Under the pieces are notes generated by a model. That model was not told the DNA's origin and ran no database searches. It saw only the letters and a program-made list of their open reading frames with translations. Shown here piece by piece: positions 6,294 through 14,533 of a stretch of 26,414 nt of DNA; the first letter of the stretch is position 1; every line of letters begins with the position of its first letter. Source of the stretch: DATCVR01 sp036566745. GTDB lineage: Bacteria; Actinomycetota; Actinomycetes; Jiangellales; Jiangellaceae. A program made the position numbers and the translations under genes. Location: assembly GCA_036566745.1 (NCBI GenBank), contig DATCVR010000113.1:1-26414 (forward strand). The letters run 5' to 3'.

Positions 6294-7328
6294 TCAGGTG
6301 AGGACGTCGAGGGCGTGGTCCACGTCGGCCTCGGTCGTGTAGAGGTGGAACGAGGCACGCAGCAGGCCGCCACGCACCGCCGCGCGGACGCCGGCCGCCT
6401 CCAGACGCTCCTCCGCACCGGGCGCGTCGACCGAGACGATGGCCGAGTCGCCGGGCGGCAGCCCGAGACCGGCCCGGAACCGGTTGGCGAGGCCGACGTC
6501 GTGGTCACGGATCCGCTCGACCCCCACCTGCTCGATCAGCTCGAGCGCGGGCGCGGTCCCCACCCAGCTGAACCAGGCGGGGGACAGGTCGAGCCGGCGG
6601 GCGTCGGCGGCGAGACGCAGGGGCGGCCCGTAGTATGAGGTGCGCGGGTCCTCACCTGCCCACCAGCCGGCCTGGGCGGGCGCGATCCGCTCGCGGAGCT
6701 CCGGCGTGGTCACGAGGAACCCGGTGCCCCGCGGGGACATCAGCCACTTGTAGGCCACGCACACGAGCGCGTCGAAGCGGGACGCGTCGACCGGCAGCCA
6801 CCCGCAGGCCTGGCTGGCGTCGACCACTGTGAGGGCGCCGTGGACCCGCGCTGCCTCGATGATCGCGTCGACGTCCGCGACCTCTCCCGATGCCGACTGC
6901 ACAAGGCTGAACGCGACGACGTCGGTGGCGTCGTCGATGGCGTCGGCGAGCCCGCTGGCCGACGCCGTGCGGACCTCGACGCCACGCTCGCGCTGCACCA
7001 GCCACGGGAACAGGTTGGAGGTGAACTCCTCGTCGGTGACCAGCACCCGCGTGCCGGGCGCCAGCGATCCCGCGATGAGCGCGATCATCTGCGATACCTG
7101 GGCGCCGACCGCGACCTCGGAGCTGGGAACCCCGCACAGCCGGGCGAACGACTCGCGGGCCCGGCCGGTGGCCTCGCCCCAGCCCCACCACGAGGTCTTC
7201 CCGACGCGCCACTGCGCCAGCGCTTCCTGCAACGCGTCCCACGCCGGCGCGGGCGGCAACCCATAGCTCGCGGTGTTGAGCCACCCCGGTTCGGCACGAA
7301 ACAGGTCACGGGCCACATCCAGCTCCAT
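6294..7328 (-). CDS. Class V aminotransferase-fold PLP enzyme
   Basis: The product is about 344 aa from the ATG at 7328 (MELDVARDLF), preceded by GGAAGA at a good distance; other in-frame starts lie at 7343 and 7358. Fold type I PLP features are visible: WLNTASYGLPP near residue 17, VVDASQACG with Asp170 and Gln173 for the cofactor ring, and Lys194 in YKWLMSPRGTGFL for the Schiff base. The family includes Cys desulfurases, kynureninases and sulfur lyases. I cannot tell the substrate. An isc/suf-type desulfurase is unlikely because no scaffold genes are nearby. It diverges from an Lrp/AsnC gene with about 117 bases between starts, so it may be that regulator's target. Confidence 0.88.
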   Translation of the reverse strand: MELDVARDLFRAEPGWLNTASYGLPPAPAWDALQEALAQWRVGKTSWWGWGEATGRARESFARLCGVPSSEVAVGAQVSQMIALIAGSLAPGTRVLVTDEEFTSNLFPWLVQRERGVEVRTASASGLADAIDDATDVVAFSLVQSASGEVADVDAIIEAARVHGALTVVDASQACGWLPVDASRFDALVCVAYKWLMSPRGTGFLVTTPELRERIAPAQAGWWAGEDPRTSYYGPPLRLAADARRLDLSPAWFSWVGTAPALELIEQVGVERIRDHDVGLANRFRAGLGLPPGDSAIVSVDAPGAEERLEAAGVRAAVRGGLLRASFHLYTTEADVDHALDVLT

Positions 7329-7433
7329 ATCGTCATCTTCCATCTCCACCCGGCCCACGTCCCCGCAACGTGCCCAAGCTCACTGAGCCCACGCCGCGTC
7401 GCGCGGCGGCACAGCACGTCCGGCCCCAGCGCC

Positions 7434-7439
7434 TAGAGT
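7434..7439 (+). promoter_or_regulatory. -10 box of a leaderless start (TAGAGT)
   Basis: TAGAGT ends 6 bases before the ATG at 7446, and no ribosome site intervenes. Confidence 0.55.
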
Positions 7440-7445
7440 GTCCGG

Positions 7446-7883
7446 ATGGAGGAGATCGACCAGCAGATCGTCGCGTTGCTCACCCGAGACGGGCGGATGA
7501 GCTACACCGACCTCGGCAAGGCCACCGGGTTGTCCACGTCGGCCGTCCACCAGCGCGTCCGCCGGCTCGAGGAGCGCGGAGTCATCCGGGGCTACGCCGC
7601 CGTGATCGACCACGAGGCGCTCGGCCTGCCGCTCTCGGCGTTCATCTCGATCAAGCCCATCGACCCGAGCCAGCCCGACGACTCACCCGACCGGCTCGCC
7701 CACATCCGCGAGATCGAGGCGTGCTACTCGGTGGCCGGCGACGAGAACTACATCCTCAAGATCAGAGTGGCCAAGCCGCTGGACCTCGAAGACCTCCTGG
7801 CCCGGATCAGGACCTCGGCCAACGTCTCGACCCACACCACGATCGTGCTGTCGACCCCCTACGAGAACCGCCCGCCGACCTGA
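7446..7883 (+). CDS. Lrp/AsnC family transcriptional regulator
   Basis: The product is 145 aa. The N-terminal helix-turn-helix opens with the family signature (MEEIDQQIVALLTRDGR, TDLGKATGLSTSAVHQRVRRLEERGVI). The C-terminal RAM effector domain (about residues 65-140) contains the typical AGDENYILKIRV strand. Lrp/AsnC proteins bind DNA as oligomers and sense amino acids or related small molecules. It diverges from the class V PLP enzyme gene, its most likely target. It could also act on the lysine-catabolic operon in this window, because lat genes in some actinobacteria adjoin an Lrp-type regulator; that is speculation. The gene is leaderless from the ATG at 7446. Confidence 0.93.
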   Translation: MEEIDQQIVALLTRDGRMSYTDLGKATGLSTSAVHQRVRRLEERGVIRGYAAVIDHEALGLPLSAFISIKPIDPSQPDDSPDRLAHIREIEACYSVAGDENYILKIRVAKPLDLEDLLARIRTSANVSTHTTIVLSTPYENRPPT

Positions 7884-7898
7884 GCGCCGCGTGCTCAG
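7880..7898. terminator. Hairpin overlapping the stop codons of two convergent genes
   Basis: CTGAGC (7880-7885) pairs with GCTCAG (7893-7898) around a 7-base loop. The arms contain the stop codon of the Lrp gene (7881-7883) and that of the convergent VOC gene (7897-7895). It could be a compact bidirectional terminator. Confidence 0.4.
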
Positions 7899-8416
7899 CG
7901 CATGATCGGCGTCGAGAGGCTCAGGCCAGGGGTGTCGGGGCCGTAGCGCGCCTTCTCGCGTTCGAGGTCGAGCGGGCGGATCGCCTTGCGGGCCGCGAGC
8001 GCGGCGTCGTCGAGGAGCTCGGCGGGGACCAGCCACACGATCTCGAACTCGAGCCCGTCAGGGTCCTTGCCGTAGAGGCTCTTCGTGGCTCCGTGGTCGC
8101 TCGCGCCGTGGAGCGCGCCCGCCTCGGATAGCGTCGTCATCAGCGCCTCGAGCTGGCCGATCGTGTCGACCTCCCACGCCAGGTGGTACAGGCCCACGGT
8201 GGCGCGACCCGCAGCCGACGGCCCGACCTGGGCGCCGACCTGGAACAGGCCGAGGTCGTGATCGTTGGTGGACCCGGGCGCGCGCATGAAGGCCGCCGGG
8301 AAGCCCTCGGGCGCCATGTCGACCTTCTCGAAGCCCAGGACGTCGCGGTAGAAGGCGACGCTGCGTTCGAGGTCGCGGATGTAGAGCACGGCGTGGTTCA
8401 GCCGGAAGATCCCCAT
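7895..8416 (-). CDS. VOC-fold (glyoxalase/extradiol dioxygenase-like) protein
   Basis: The product is 173 aa from the ATG at 8416, which follows a perfect AAGGAGG with a 6-base spacer; an upstream in-frame extension to 8506 lacks one. It has two beta-alpha-beta-beta-beta modules: NHAVLYIRDLERSVAFYRDVLGF (residues 7-29) and YHLAWEVDTIGQLEAL (77-92), closing with GKDPDGLEFEIVW (116-128). His8, His78 and Glu125 sit where the metal ligands of extradiol dioxygenase-type members lie. A 40-residue C-terminal extension follows the fold. The substrate is unknown. It follows the HTH_42 gene on the same strand after 70 bases and has its own ribosome site. Confidence 0.88.
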   Translation of the reverse strand: MGIFRLNHAVLYIRDLERSVAFYRDVLGFEKVDMAPEGFPAAFMRAPGSTNDHDLGLFQVGAQVGPSAAGRATVGLYHLAWEVDTIGQLEALMTTLSEAGALHGASDHGATKSLYGKDPDGLEFEIVWLVPAELLDDAALAARKAIRPLDLEREKARYGPDTPGLSLSTPIMR

Positions 8417-8486
8417 GGCCGGCCTCCTTCTCGTGAGTCCAGTCTGCCCCGATACGCCGGGAAGCACGTGGAGTCGCGGAGATGGG

Positions 8487-9614
8487 TCAGGCGGGCTGTG
8501 CGACATGGACGTCGCGAGCGTCCGCGTCGGGAGCGGCGAATTCGACGAGGGCGGCTCCCTCGCCTTCGAGCGCGGAGCGATCGGCCGCGGACACCGGGGC
8601 GAACGGCTCGATGACGAGGGTGGCGCGGCCGCGCTTCTGGTCCAGCCGCCAGGTGCCGGCTACGAAACCGTCGAGCAGGAAGGTGCCGGGCTCGACGCCG
8701 TTCGGGGTGGCGATGGCCCGCCGGGCGTCGTCGCCGATGACGCGGGTGCGGACGGCGTGGGAGCGCAGCAGGTTGTCGAAGGACGGCAGGAACCGCGGGG
8801 GAGCGGCGACGTCGCCGCCGGGGCGGGGCGCGTCGGGGAGGTCGACGAGCTCGCGGCCCTCGGGGTCGGTGAACGTGCGCAGCCGCGGACGCAGCCGGTC
8901 GAACACCTCACGCATCCTGGTCAGCCCGTACCAGACCTGGAAGTCGCCGACCGACGCCGGACCGAACGCGGCGAGGTAGCGCAGCGCGACGTCGTCGATG
9001 GACGGGGCGGGATCGAGGCCACGGCCCAGCCACGCCTCGGCCGTGGTGAACGTGGGCTGACCGCTGCGGCCCCAGACACCGCGCGGAGGCACCTGGACGA
9101 GCGCGAGCAGGTTGCGGGCGGCATAGGCCAGCGCGGTGGGCGCAGCCTGCGGCCAGTGCTCGGCCAGGAGCCTGGCCAGCTCGGCGTTGGGTCGCGGCCG
9201 CTCCTCGACCAGCCGTCGCGCCGACGAGCCCAGCGCGTCGAGGTCGACGCCGCGCAGTTGAGGGGTGCGCTGGGGGTTGCCCCACAGGTCGGCGTCCATG
9301 ATCGGCTGGACCAGCGGCCGCAACATGAGCGCGTCGTCGGCCGTGACCAGGTGGACCGTGCCTCGCATGAGCACGATGCGCACGACCTGGCGCTCGAGCA
9401 ACAGCGTGGCCAGCTGGTCGGGGACGAAGTCGGTCAGCCGCGACCACAGCCCGAAGTATGGCGGCATCGGGGCCTGGGCCTGCATCCCGACGAGCTGGGC
9501 GATCATCTCGGCCGGTGTCGCGGACGACCGCTCCAACAGGCTCTGCCGGGCCAGCGTCGCGCGGTTCAGCGCCCGGACGTCGAGGACGTCGCTCGTGGTC
9601 GAACGGCCGCTCAT
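8487..9614 (-). CDS. HTH_42 winged-helix protein, AlkZ-like DNA glycosylase family
   Basis: The product is 375 aa and belongs to the winged-helix HTH_42 family, whose studied members (AlkZ, YcaQ/AlkX) are DNA glycosylases that remove bulky alkyl adducts or unhook interstrand crosslinks. Family features are the N-terminal RALNRATLARQSLLER helix, a Gln-X-Gln motif (Gln45, Gln47 in GMQAQAP) at the place of the AlkZ catalytic pair, LMRGTVHLV near residue 83, and the C-terminal PRFLPSFDNLL with the LLDGFVAGTWRL strand. No Shine-Dalgarno precedes the ATG at 9614, but it starts 4 bases after the gcdH stop, so it is probably translated by coupling. Most genomic copies are unstudied; DNA repair is inferred from the family. 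Confidence 0.85.
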   Translation of the reverse strand: MSGRSTTSDVLDVRALNRATLARQSLLERSSATPAEMIAQLVGMQAQAPMPPYFGLWSRLTDFVPDQLATLLLERQVVRIVLMRGTVHLVTADDALMLRPLVQPIMDADLWGNPQRTPQLRGVDLDALGSSARRLVEERPRPNAELARLLAEHWPQAAPTALAYAARNLLALVQVPPRGVWGRSGQPTFTTAEAWLGRGLDPAPSIDDVALRYLAAFGPASVGDFQVWYGLTRMREVFDRLRPRLRTFTDPEGRELVDLPDAPRPGGDVAAPPRFLPSFDNLLRSHAVRTRVIGDDARRAIATPNGVEPGTFLLDGFVAGTWRLDQKRGRATLVIEPFAPVSAADRSALEGEGAALVEFAAPDADARDVHVAQPA

Positions 9615-9618
9615 CGGT

Positions 9619-10797
9619 TCAGGCGCCGAAGGCCGACTCGCCGGTGAGCGCCTGGCCGATGACCAGCTGATGGACCTCGGAGGTGCCCTCGTAGGTCAGC
9701 ACCGATTCGAGGTTGTTGGCGTGGCGCAGCACCGGGTACTCCAGCGTGATGCCGTTGGCGCCAAGGATGGTGCGGCACTCGCGGGCGATGGCCAGCGACT
9801 CGCGTACGTTGTTGAGCTTGCCGAGGCTGACCTGGCGCGGCTCGAGCGTGTGGTCGTCCTTCAACCGGCCCAGGTGCAGGGCCAGCAGGAAGCCCTTCTG
9901 CAGCTCGAGCGCCATGTCGGCGAGCTTGGCCTGGGTGAGCTGGAACGAGGCCAGCGGCCGGTCGAAGACCTCGCGGGTGGCGGCGTAGGCGATCGTCGTG
10001 TCGAGGCAGTCGCGAGCCGCGCCCAGGGCACCGAACACGATGCCGAACCGGGCCTCGTTCAGACACGACAGGGGACCGCGCAGGCTCGACACCTCGGGGA
10101 GCACGGAGTCGGCCGGCAGCCGTACGCCCTCGAGCACGAGCTCGCTGGTGATGGAGGCCCGCAGCGACAGCTTCTTGGTGATCTTCGGCGCGGAGAAGCC
10201 CGGGGTGCCGGCCGGGACCAGGAAACCGCGCACGCCGTCGTCGGTCTGGGCCCAGACCACCGCGACGTCGGCCACCGAGCCGTTGGTGATCCACATCTTG
10301 GTGCCGTCGAGCACCCAGTCGGAGCCGTCGCGGCGGGCGCGGGTGCGCATCCCCGCCGGGTTGGACCCGAAATCGGGCTCGGTCAGCCCGAAGCATCCGA
10401 TGAGCTCACCGGCGGCCATGCCCGGCAGCCAGCGCTGCTTCTGCTCCTCCGACCCGAACTTCCAGATCGCGAACATCGCCAGCGAGCCCTGGACCGAGAC
10501 CAGGCTGCGGACGCCGGAGTCGCCGGCCTCGAGCTCGAGGCAGGCCAGGCCGTAGGACACGGCGTTGGTGCCGGCACAGCCGTACCCGGTGAGGTGCATG
10601 CCCAGGAGGCCGAGCTTGCCGGACTGCCGGGCCAGCTCGCGCACGGTCTCGGCGTCGAGGCCGGTCTCGTACCAGTCGGCGATGTGCGGCCTGACGTGGT
10701 CGTCGACGAAGCGCCGGACCGTGGCCTGGATCGCCTGCTCCTCCTCGGTGAGGAGGTGATCGACGCCGAGCAGGTCGAGGGGCGAGGTGCCGGTCAT
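9619..10797 (-). CDS. gcdH: Glutaryl-CoA dehydrogenase
   Basis: The product is 392 aa, a full-length FAD acyl-CoA dehydrogenase. Glu370 in TYEGTSEVH is the catalytic base in the glutaryl-CoA dehydrogenase position. Arg97 and Ser101 in DSGVRSLVSVQGSL correspond to residues that bind the free carboxylate of glutaryl-CoA. FAD-binding motifs are FGLTEPDFGSNPAGM (136-150) and WITNGSVAD (169-177). The enzyme oxidises and decarboxylates glutaryl-CoA to crotonyl-CoA, passing electrons to ETF. The ATG overlaps the stop of the E1 gene (ATGA), with AAGGAG 8 bases upstream. It completes the lysine route encoded by the three upstream genes. Confidence 0.93.
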   Translation of the reverse strand: MTGTSPLDLLGVDHLLTEEEQAIQATVRRFVDDHVRPHIADWYETGLDAETVRELARQSGKLGLLGMHLTGYGCAGTNAVSYGLACLELEAGDSGVRSLVSVQGSLAMFAIWKFGSEEQKQRWLPGMAAGELIGCFGLTEPDFGSNPAGMRTRARRDGSDWVLDGTKMWITNGSVADVAVVWAQTDDGVRGFLVPAGTPGFSAPKITKKLSLRASITSELVLEGVRLPADSVLPEVSSLRGPLSCLNEARFGIVFGALGAARDCLDTTIAYAATREVFDRPLASFQLTQAKLADMALELQKGFLLALHLGRLKDDHTLEPRQVSLGKLNNVRESLAIARECRTILGANGITLEYPVLRHANNLESVLTYEGTSEVHQLVIGQALTGESAFGA

Positions 10798-12989
10798 GGC
10801 GTGGACTCCTTCTCGGCCAGCTGGACGGCCGCGGTCTCGATGTCGTCCTCGGCGAGCAGCACGTGCTGTGCGGCCGAGCCCAGTGGGATGAAGCTGTCGT
10901 GGCCGCTCACCCGGGCGAGCGGCCCGGTGAAGCCGGACTCGATCAGCGCGGCGAGCACGCCCTCGCCGATCCCGCCGGACCTGCGGGTCTCGTCGGCCAC
11001 GAGCACCCGCCCGGTGGCGTTGGCCTCACGCACGATGTCCTCGACCGGCAATGGCGCCAGCCAGCGCAGGTCGACCACCCGCGCGCCAATGCCCCGGGCG
11101 GCCAGCCGCCGGGCCACGCGCAGACTCATCCGCACGCCGTTGCCGAACGTGAGGATCGTCAGGCGGTCGCCGTCGCCGTAGGTGCGGGCCGCCCCGATCG
11201 GCACGTGGGCGCCGGTGTCGGTGCCGAGCCATCCGGCGTCGCCGTCGACGTGCAGGTCGCGGACGTGGTAGAGCGCGATCGGCTCGAGGAACGCGGAGAC
11301 CGTGCCGTCGACGGAGGCCGCCGCCAGGCAGGTGCGCAGCATCGCGGCGGCGTCGTCGCCGCGGGCCGGGCAGGCCACGACGAGCCCCGGGATGTCCCGC
11401 AGCACGGCGGGGGAGTTGTCGTTGTGGAAGTGCCCGCCGAAGCCCTTCTGGTAGGCCAGCCCCGCGATGCGCACCACCATCGGGTTGCGGTACTGGCCCT
11501 GGGAGAAGAACGACAGCGAGGCCGCCTCGCCGCGAAGCTGGTCCTCGGCGTTGTGGAGGTAGGCGAGGTACTGGATCTCGGGCACCGGCACCAGCCCGGC
11601 CAGGCCGGCACCGAGCGCGAGCCCGAGGATCGACTGCTCGTCGAGGACGGTGTCGAAGACACGGGCCTGGCCGAACCTCCGGGCCAGCCCGCGAGTGACG
11701 CCGTAGACCCCGCCCTTGCGCCCGACGTCCTCGCCGAACAGCACCACGCGCGGGTCGTGCGCCAGCGCCTCGGCCAGGGTGGCGTTGATCGACTCGGCGA
11801 GCGTGGCGGCCGCGGCGCGGGCGGTATCCGGCTCGCCTCGCAACGTGCCCGCCACGAGCGTGACCTCGTCGGGGGTTCGCGGTGAGAGCGGCGCCATGAC
11901 CTCGGCGGCCGAGCCCAGCAACCGGCTGCCGGTGAGCTCCGCGGCCTCGGCGTCGATGCCGGCCCGGAGGTGGTCGTAGCGCGTGATGACGTCCTGAGGC
12001 GTGGCAGCGCCCGCGTGGACCAGCGCCCCGGCCGCCCCGAGCAGAGGGTCGCGGGCGTAGTCGGCCTCGATCTCGGTGTGGGTGCGGTAGCTGATCTCGG
12101 CGTCACTGCCGGCATGGCCGAGGAACCGCACCGTGCGTAGGTGGAGGAAGACCGGACGGCGCTCGGTGCGGGCGATGCGGACCGCCTCGCGGGCGGTCTC
12201 GTGGGCCGCGACCGGATCGCTGCCGTCGGCGGCCAGATAGGCCAGGCCCGGGCGCGAGCCGTACGCGGCCTCGATCCAGCCGCGCGGAGTGGGCACCGAA
12301 ATGCCGATGCCGTTGTCCTCGCACACCAGCACCAGCGGCACCGGGAGTCCGCGATACGAGGTGTTGACCGCGGTGTTGATCGCGCCCACGGCCGTGGAGT
12401 GGTTGGCCGAGGCGTCGCCGAACGAACAGACGACGACCGCGTCGGCGGGCCACGGCGGCTCGACGCCGAGGCGGCGCGCCCGGTGCAGCGACATCGCCAG
12501 GCCCACCGATCGGGGCAGGTGGGAGGCGATGGTGGAGGTTTGCGGGATGACCGACAGCGCGGCGTTGCCGAAGACCTTGTGGCGGCCGCCTGCGATGGGC
12601 TCGTCGGCAGCCCCCATCAGGCTCTGCAGCACGTCGCGCACGGGAGTGCTGCCCTCGACCTGACTCGCTCGGGCGGCGTAGAACCCGCCCGAGCGGTAGT
12701 GCAGCAGGGCCGGGTCGGTGGGCCGCAACGCCAGCGCGACCACGGCGTTGCTCTCGTGGCCGGCCGATCCGATCGTGTAGAAGCCGTGCCCGGCGGCCTG
12801 CAGCTCACGCGCGACGACGTCGAGGTGGCGGCTGGTCGCCTCGGCGTCGAAGATGCGCCACAGCAGCTCGTGATCGACCTCGCCCGCCGAGTGCACGGAC
12901 CGGCGCCCGCCTGCCCCGGGCCCGGCAGCGGCGAGCGCCGCCACCGAGGCCCGGAAGGCGTGGTCGAGCGCCTGGACGGGAGTGGTCAC
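10794..12989 (-). CDS. Fused E1 alpha-beta 2-oxoacid dehydrogenase, probably 2-oxoadipate-specific
   Basis: The product is 731 aa. Residues 40-360 resemble the E1 alpha subunit of branched-chain/pyruvate-type dehydrogenases (GHESNAVVALALRPTD, HYRSGG). A thiamine-diphosphate motif starts at GDAS (191-194) and ends at EDNGIGIS (224-231). Residues 398-725 resemble the E1 beta subunit (FGEDVGRKGGVYGVTRGL 418-435, DEQSILGLALGAGLAG 450-465). The subunits are usually separate genes. No E2 or E3 is encoded here. The GTG at 12989 overlaps the upstream stop as GTGA, so the longer upstream frame is spurious. Substrate assignment rests on context: it sits between aminoadipate semialdehyde oxidation and glutaryl-CoA dehydrogenase, where 2-oxoadipate must become glutaryl-CoA. 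A branched-chain substrate is not excluded. Confidence 0.87.
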   Translation of the reverse strand: MTTPVQALDHAFRASVAALAAAGPGAGGRRSVHSAGEVDHELLWRIFDAEATSRHLDVVARELQAAGHGFYTIGSAGHESNAVVALALRPTDPALLHYRSGGFYAARASQVEGSTPVRDVLQSLMGAADEPIAGGRHKVFGNAALSVIPQTSTIASHLPRSVGLAMSLHRARRLGVEPPWPADAVVVCSFGDASANHSTAVGAINTAVNTSYRGLPVPLVLVCEDNGIGISVPTPRGWIEAAYGSRPGLAYLAADGSDPVAAHETAREAVRIARTERRPVFLHLRTVRFLGHAGSDAEISYRTHTEIEADYARDPLLGAAGALVHAGAATPQDVITRYDHLRAGIDAEAAELTGSRLLGSAAEVMAPLSPRTPDEVTLVAGTLRGEPDTARAAAATLAESINATLAEALAHDPRVVLFGEDVGRKGGVYGVTRGLARRFGQARVFDTVLDEQSILGLALGAGLAGLVPVPEIQYLAYLHNAEDQLRGEAASLSFFSQGQYRNPMVVRIAGLAYQKGFGGHFHNDNSPAVLRDIPGLVVACPARGDDAAAMLRTCLAAASVDGTVSAFLEPIALYHVRDLHVDGDAGWLGTDTGAHVPIGAARTYGDGDRLTILTFGNGVRMSLRVARRLAARGIGARVVDLRWLAPLPVEDIVREANATGRVLVADETRRSGGIGEGVLAALIESGFTGPLARVSGHDSFIPLGSAAQHVLLAEDDIETAAVQLAEKESTP

Positions 12990-14533
12990 GGCTCGAGCCG
13001 GAACCCGCTGTCGGGGACCAGCTCGGCCACGTCCATCTGCGCCTTCTGCAGCCGGCCGGAGTAGTCCCAGTTGACGGCCTGCCAGCGGGTGAACTGGTCG
13101 AGCACCCAGAGCCCGGACTGGCGCGAGCCGTTGCCGGACTTGCCGTTGCCGCCGAAGGGGAGGTGCGCCTCGGCCCCGGACGTGGAGTTGTTGATGCTGA
13201 CCATGCCCGCGCTGATGCCGCGCCGGAACGCGAAGGCGTCGGCCGGGTCGGTGGTGTAGATCGACGACGACAGGCCGTATCCAGGAGCGTTGGCCAGCTC
13301 GATCGCCTCGGTCAGCGTGGAGTACGTCGTGATCCCCACGAGCGGGCCGAAGGTCTCGTTGTCGAAGATCTCGTCGCCCGGACGCACCCCGTCGACGACC
13401 GCCGGGTGGTAGTAGAGCCCGGCCGTGGGATCGCCCACGAAGCCCTCGCGGGGATGGTCGGCGTCGATGCGGCCGGTGGCGCCGATGACCGTGTGGTGCG
13501 GCTGGATCCAGCCGAGGTACTCCTCGTACCGGGTGGCGAACTTCGCGTCGAGCAGCGGGCCCATGAGCACGTCCTGAGCCGGATCGCCCACGGCCGCTGC
13601 GGCGACGGCCGCAGTGAACCGCTCGACGAACTCGTCGTGCAGCGACTCGTGGACGATCACGGTGCCGAGCGACGTGCAGCGCTGCCCGGCGGTGCCGAAC
13701 CCGGAGAACAGCGCACCCTCGACCGCGAGGTCGAGATCGGCGCTCGGGGTGACGACCAGCGGGTTCTTGCCGCCAAGCTCGAGGCAGGCGGTCTGCAGGT
13801 GCCGTCCGGTGAGCGCGCCGATCTCGCGTCCGACCTCCGACGACCCGGTGAAGCCGACCTTGTCGACGTACCCGGCCTCCAGCGCCTGCTCGAGCCCGCC
13901 GAAGGTGGCCGGGCCGTCGGCGTGGACGACGTTGAACACGCCGTCGGGGAGCCCGCCGCCGCGCACGAACAGCTCGTGAAAGGCCGCCGAGACCGCCGCC
14001 GAGTACTCCGCCGGCTTCCACACAATGGTGTTGCCCGCCAGCAGCGCCGGCACGATGTACCAGGACGGCACGGCGACCGGGAAGTTGCCCGCTGTGATGA
14101 CCGCCACGGTGCCCACCGGGTTGCGGAAGGTGAACAGCTGCTTGTCCGGCATCTCGCTCGGCACGGTCTGGCCGTAGAGCCGGCGGCCCTCGCCGAGGAA
14201 GAAGTCGCAGGTGTCGATGATCTCGCGGACCTCGCCGAGGGACTCGGCGTACGGCTTGCCGATCTCGCGTGTGACGAGCCGGGCAAGTCTCTCAGCGTTG
14301 TCCTCGATGAGCCGTCCGATGGTGGCGATGGCCCGGCCGCGCACCGGCGCCGGGATGTCGGCCCAGGCCGGCTGGGCCTGCTTGGCCGAGGCGGCGGCCT
14401 CGACGAAGGTGGCGGCGCCGGCGGTGGAGACCTCGGCGACGACGTCGGCGAGGTCGGCCGGGTTGCTCGTCGTGACGAGACGTTCGCCTTCGACGGGCTT
14501 GCCGTCGATGACGGAGGTGACGAGACGGGTCAC
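12986..14533 (-). CDS. L-2-aminoadipate-6-semialdehyde dehydrogenase (aldehyde dehydrogenase family)
   Basis: The product is 515 aa with all core aldehyde dehydrogenase residues: Asn150 (TAGNFPVAVPSW), Glu252 (LELGGKNP) and Cys286 (GQRCTSLG), plus the FTGSSEVG nucleotide loop near 228-235. It resembles the ALDH7/AASADH type, which oxidises 2-aminoadipate semialdehyde to 2-aminoadipate with NAD(P). That assignment is supported by coupling to L-lysine 6-transaminase, which makes this aldehyde. The GTG at 14533 overlaps the lat stop codon as GTGA and follows AAGGAG by 6 bases. The stop overlaps the E1 start in the same way. Another aldehyde substrate cannot be excluded from sequence alone. Confidence 0.92.
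   Translation of the reverse strand: MTRLVTSVIDGKPVEGERLVTTSNPADLADVVAEVSTAGAATFVEAAASAKQAQPAWADIPAPVRGRAIATIGRLIEDNAERLARLVTREIGKPYAESLGEVREIIDTCDFFLGEGRRLYGQTVPSEMPDKQLFTFRNPVGTVAVITAGNFPVAVPSWYIVPALLAGNTIVWKPAEYSAAVSAAFHELFVRGGGLPDGVFNVVHADGPATFGGLEQALEAGYVDKVGFTGSSEVGREIGALTGRHLQTACLELGGKNPLVVTPSADLDLAVEGALFSGFGTAGQRCTSLGTVIVHESLHDEFVERFTAAVAAAAVGDPAQDVLMGPLLDAKFATRYEEYLGWIQPHHTVIGATGRIDADHPREGFVGDPTAGLYYHPAVVDGVRPGDEIFDNETFGPLVGITTYSTLTEAIELANAPGYGLSSSIYTTDPADAFAFRRGISAGMVSINNSTSGAEAHLPFGGNGKSGNGSRQSGLWVLDQFTRWQAVNWDYSGRLQKAQMDVAELVPDSGFRLEP

Noticed and set aside
8415..11181. Long plus-strand frames over the HTH_42, gcdH and E1 genes
   Set aside because: They are antisense to genes with complete active-site motifs and linked start/stop overlaps; translations show shadow composition.
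12990..14021. N-terminal extension of the E1 frame to 1075 codons
   Set aside because: The extra part overlaps the aldehyde dehydrogenase gene in another frame and is Arg/Gly-rich noise; the GTGA start at 12989 is correct.
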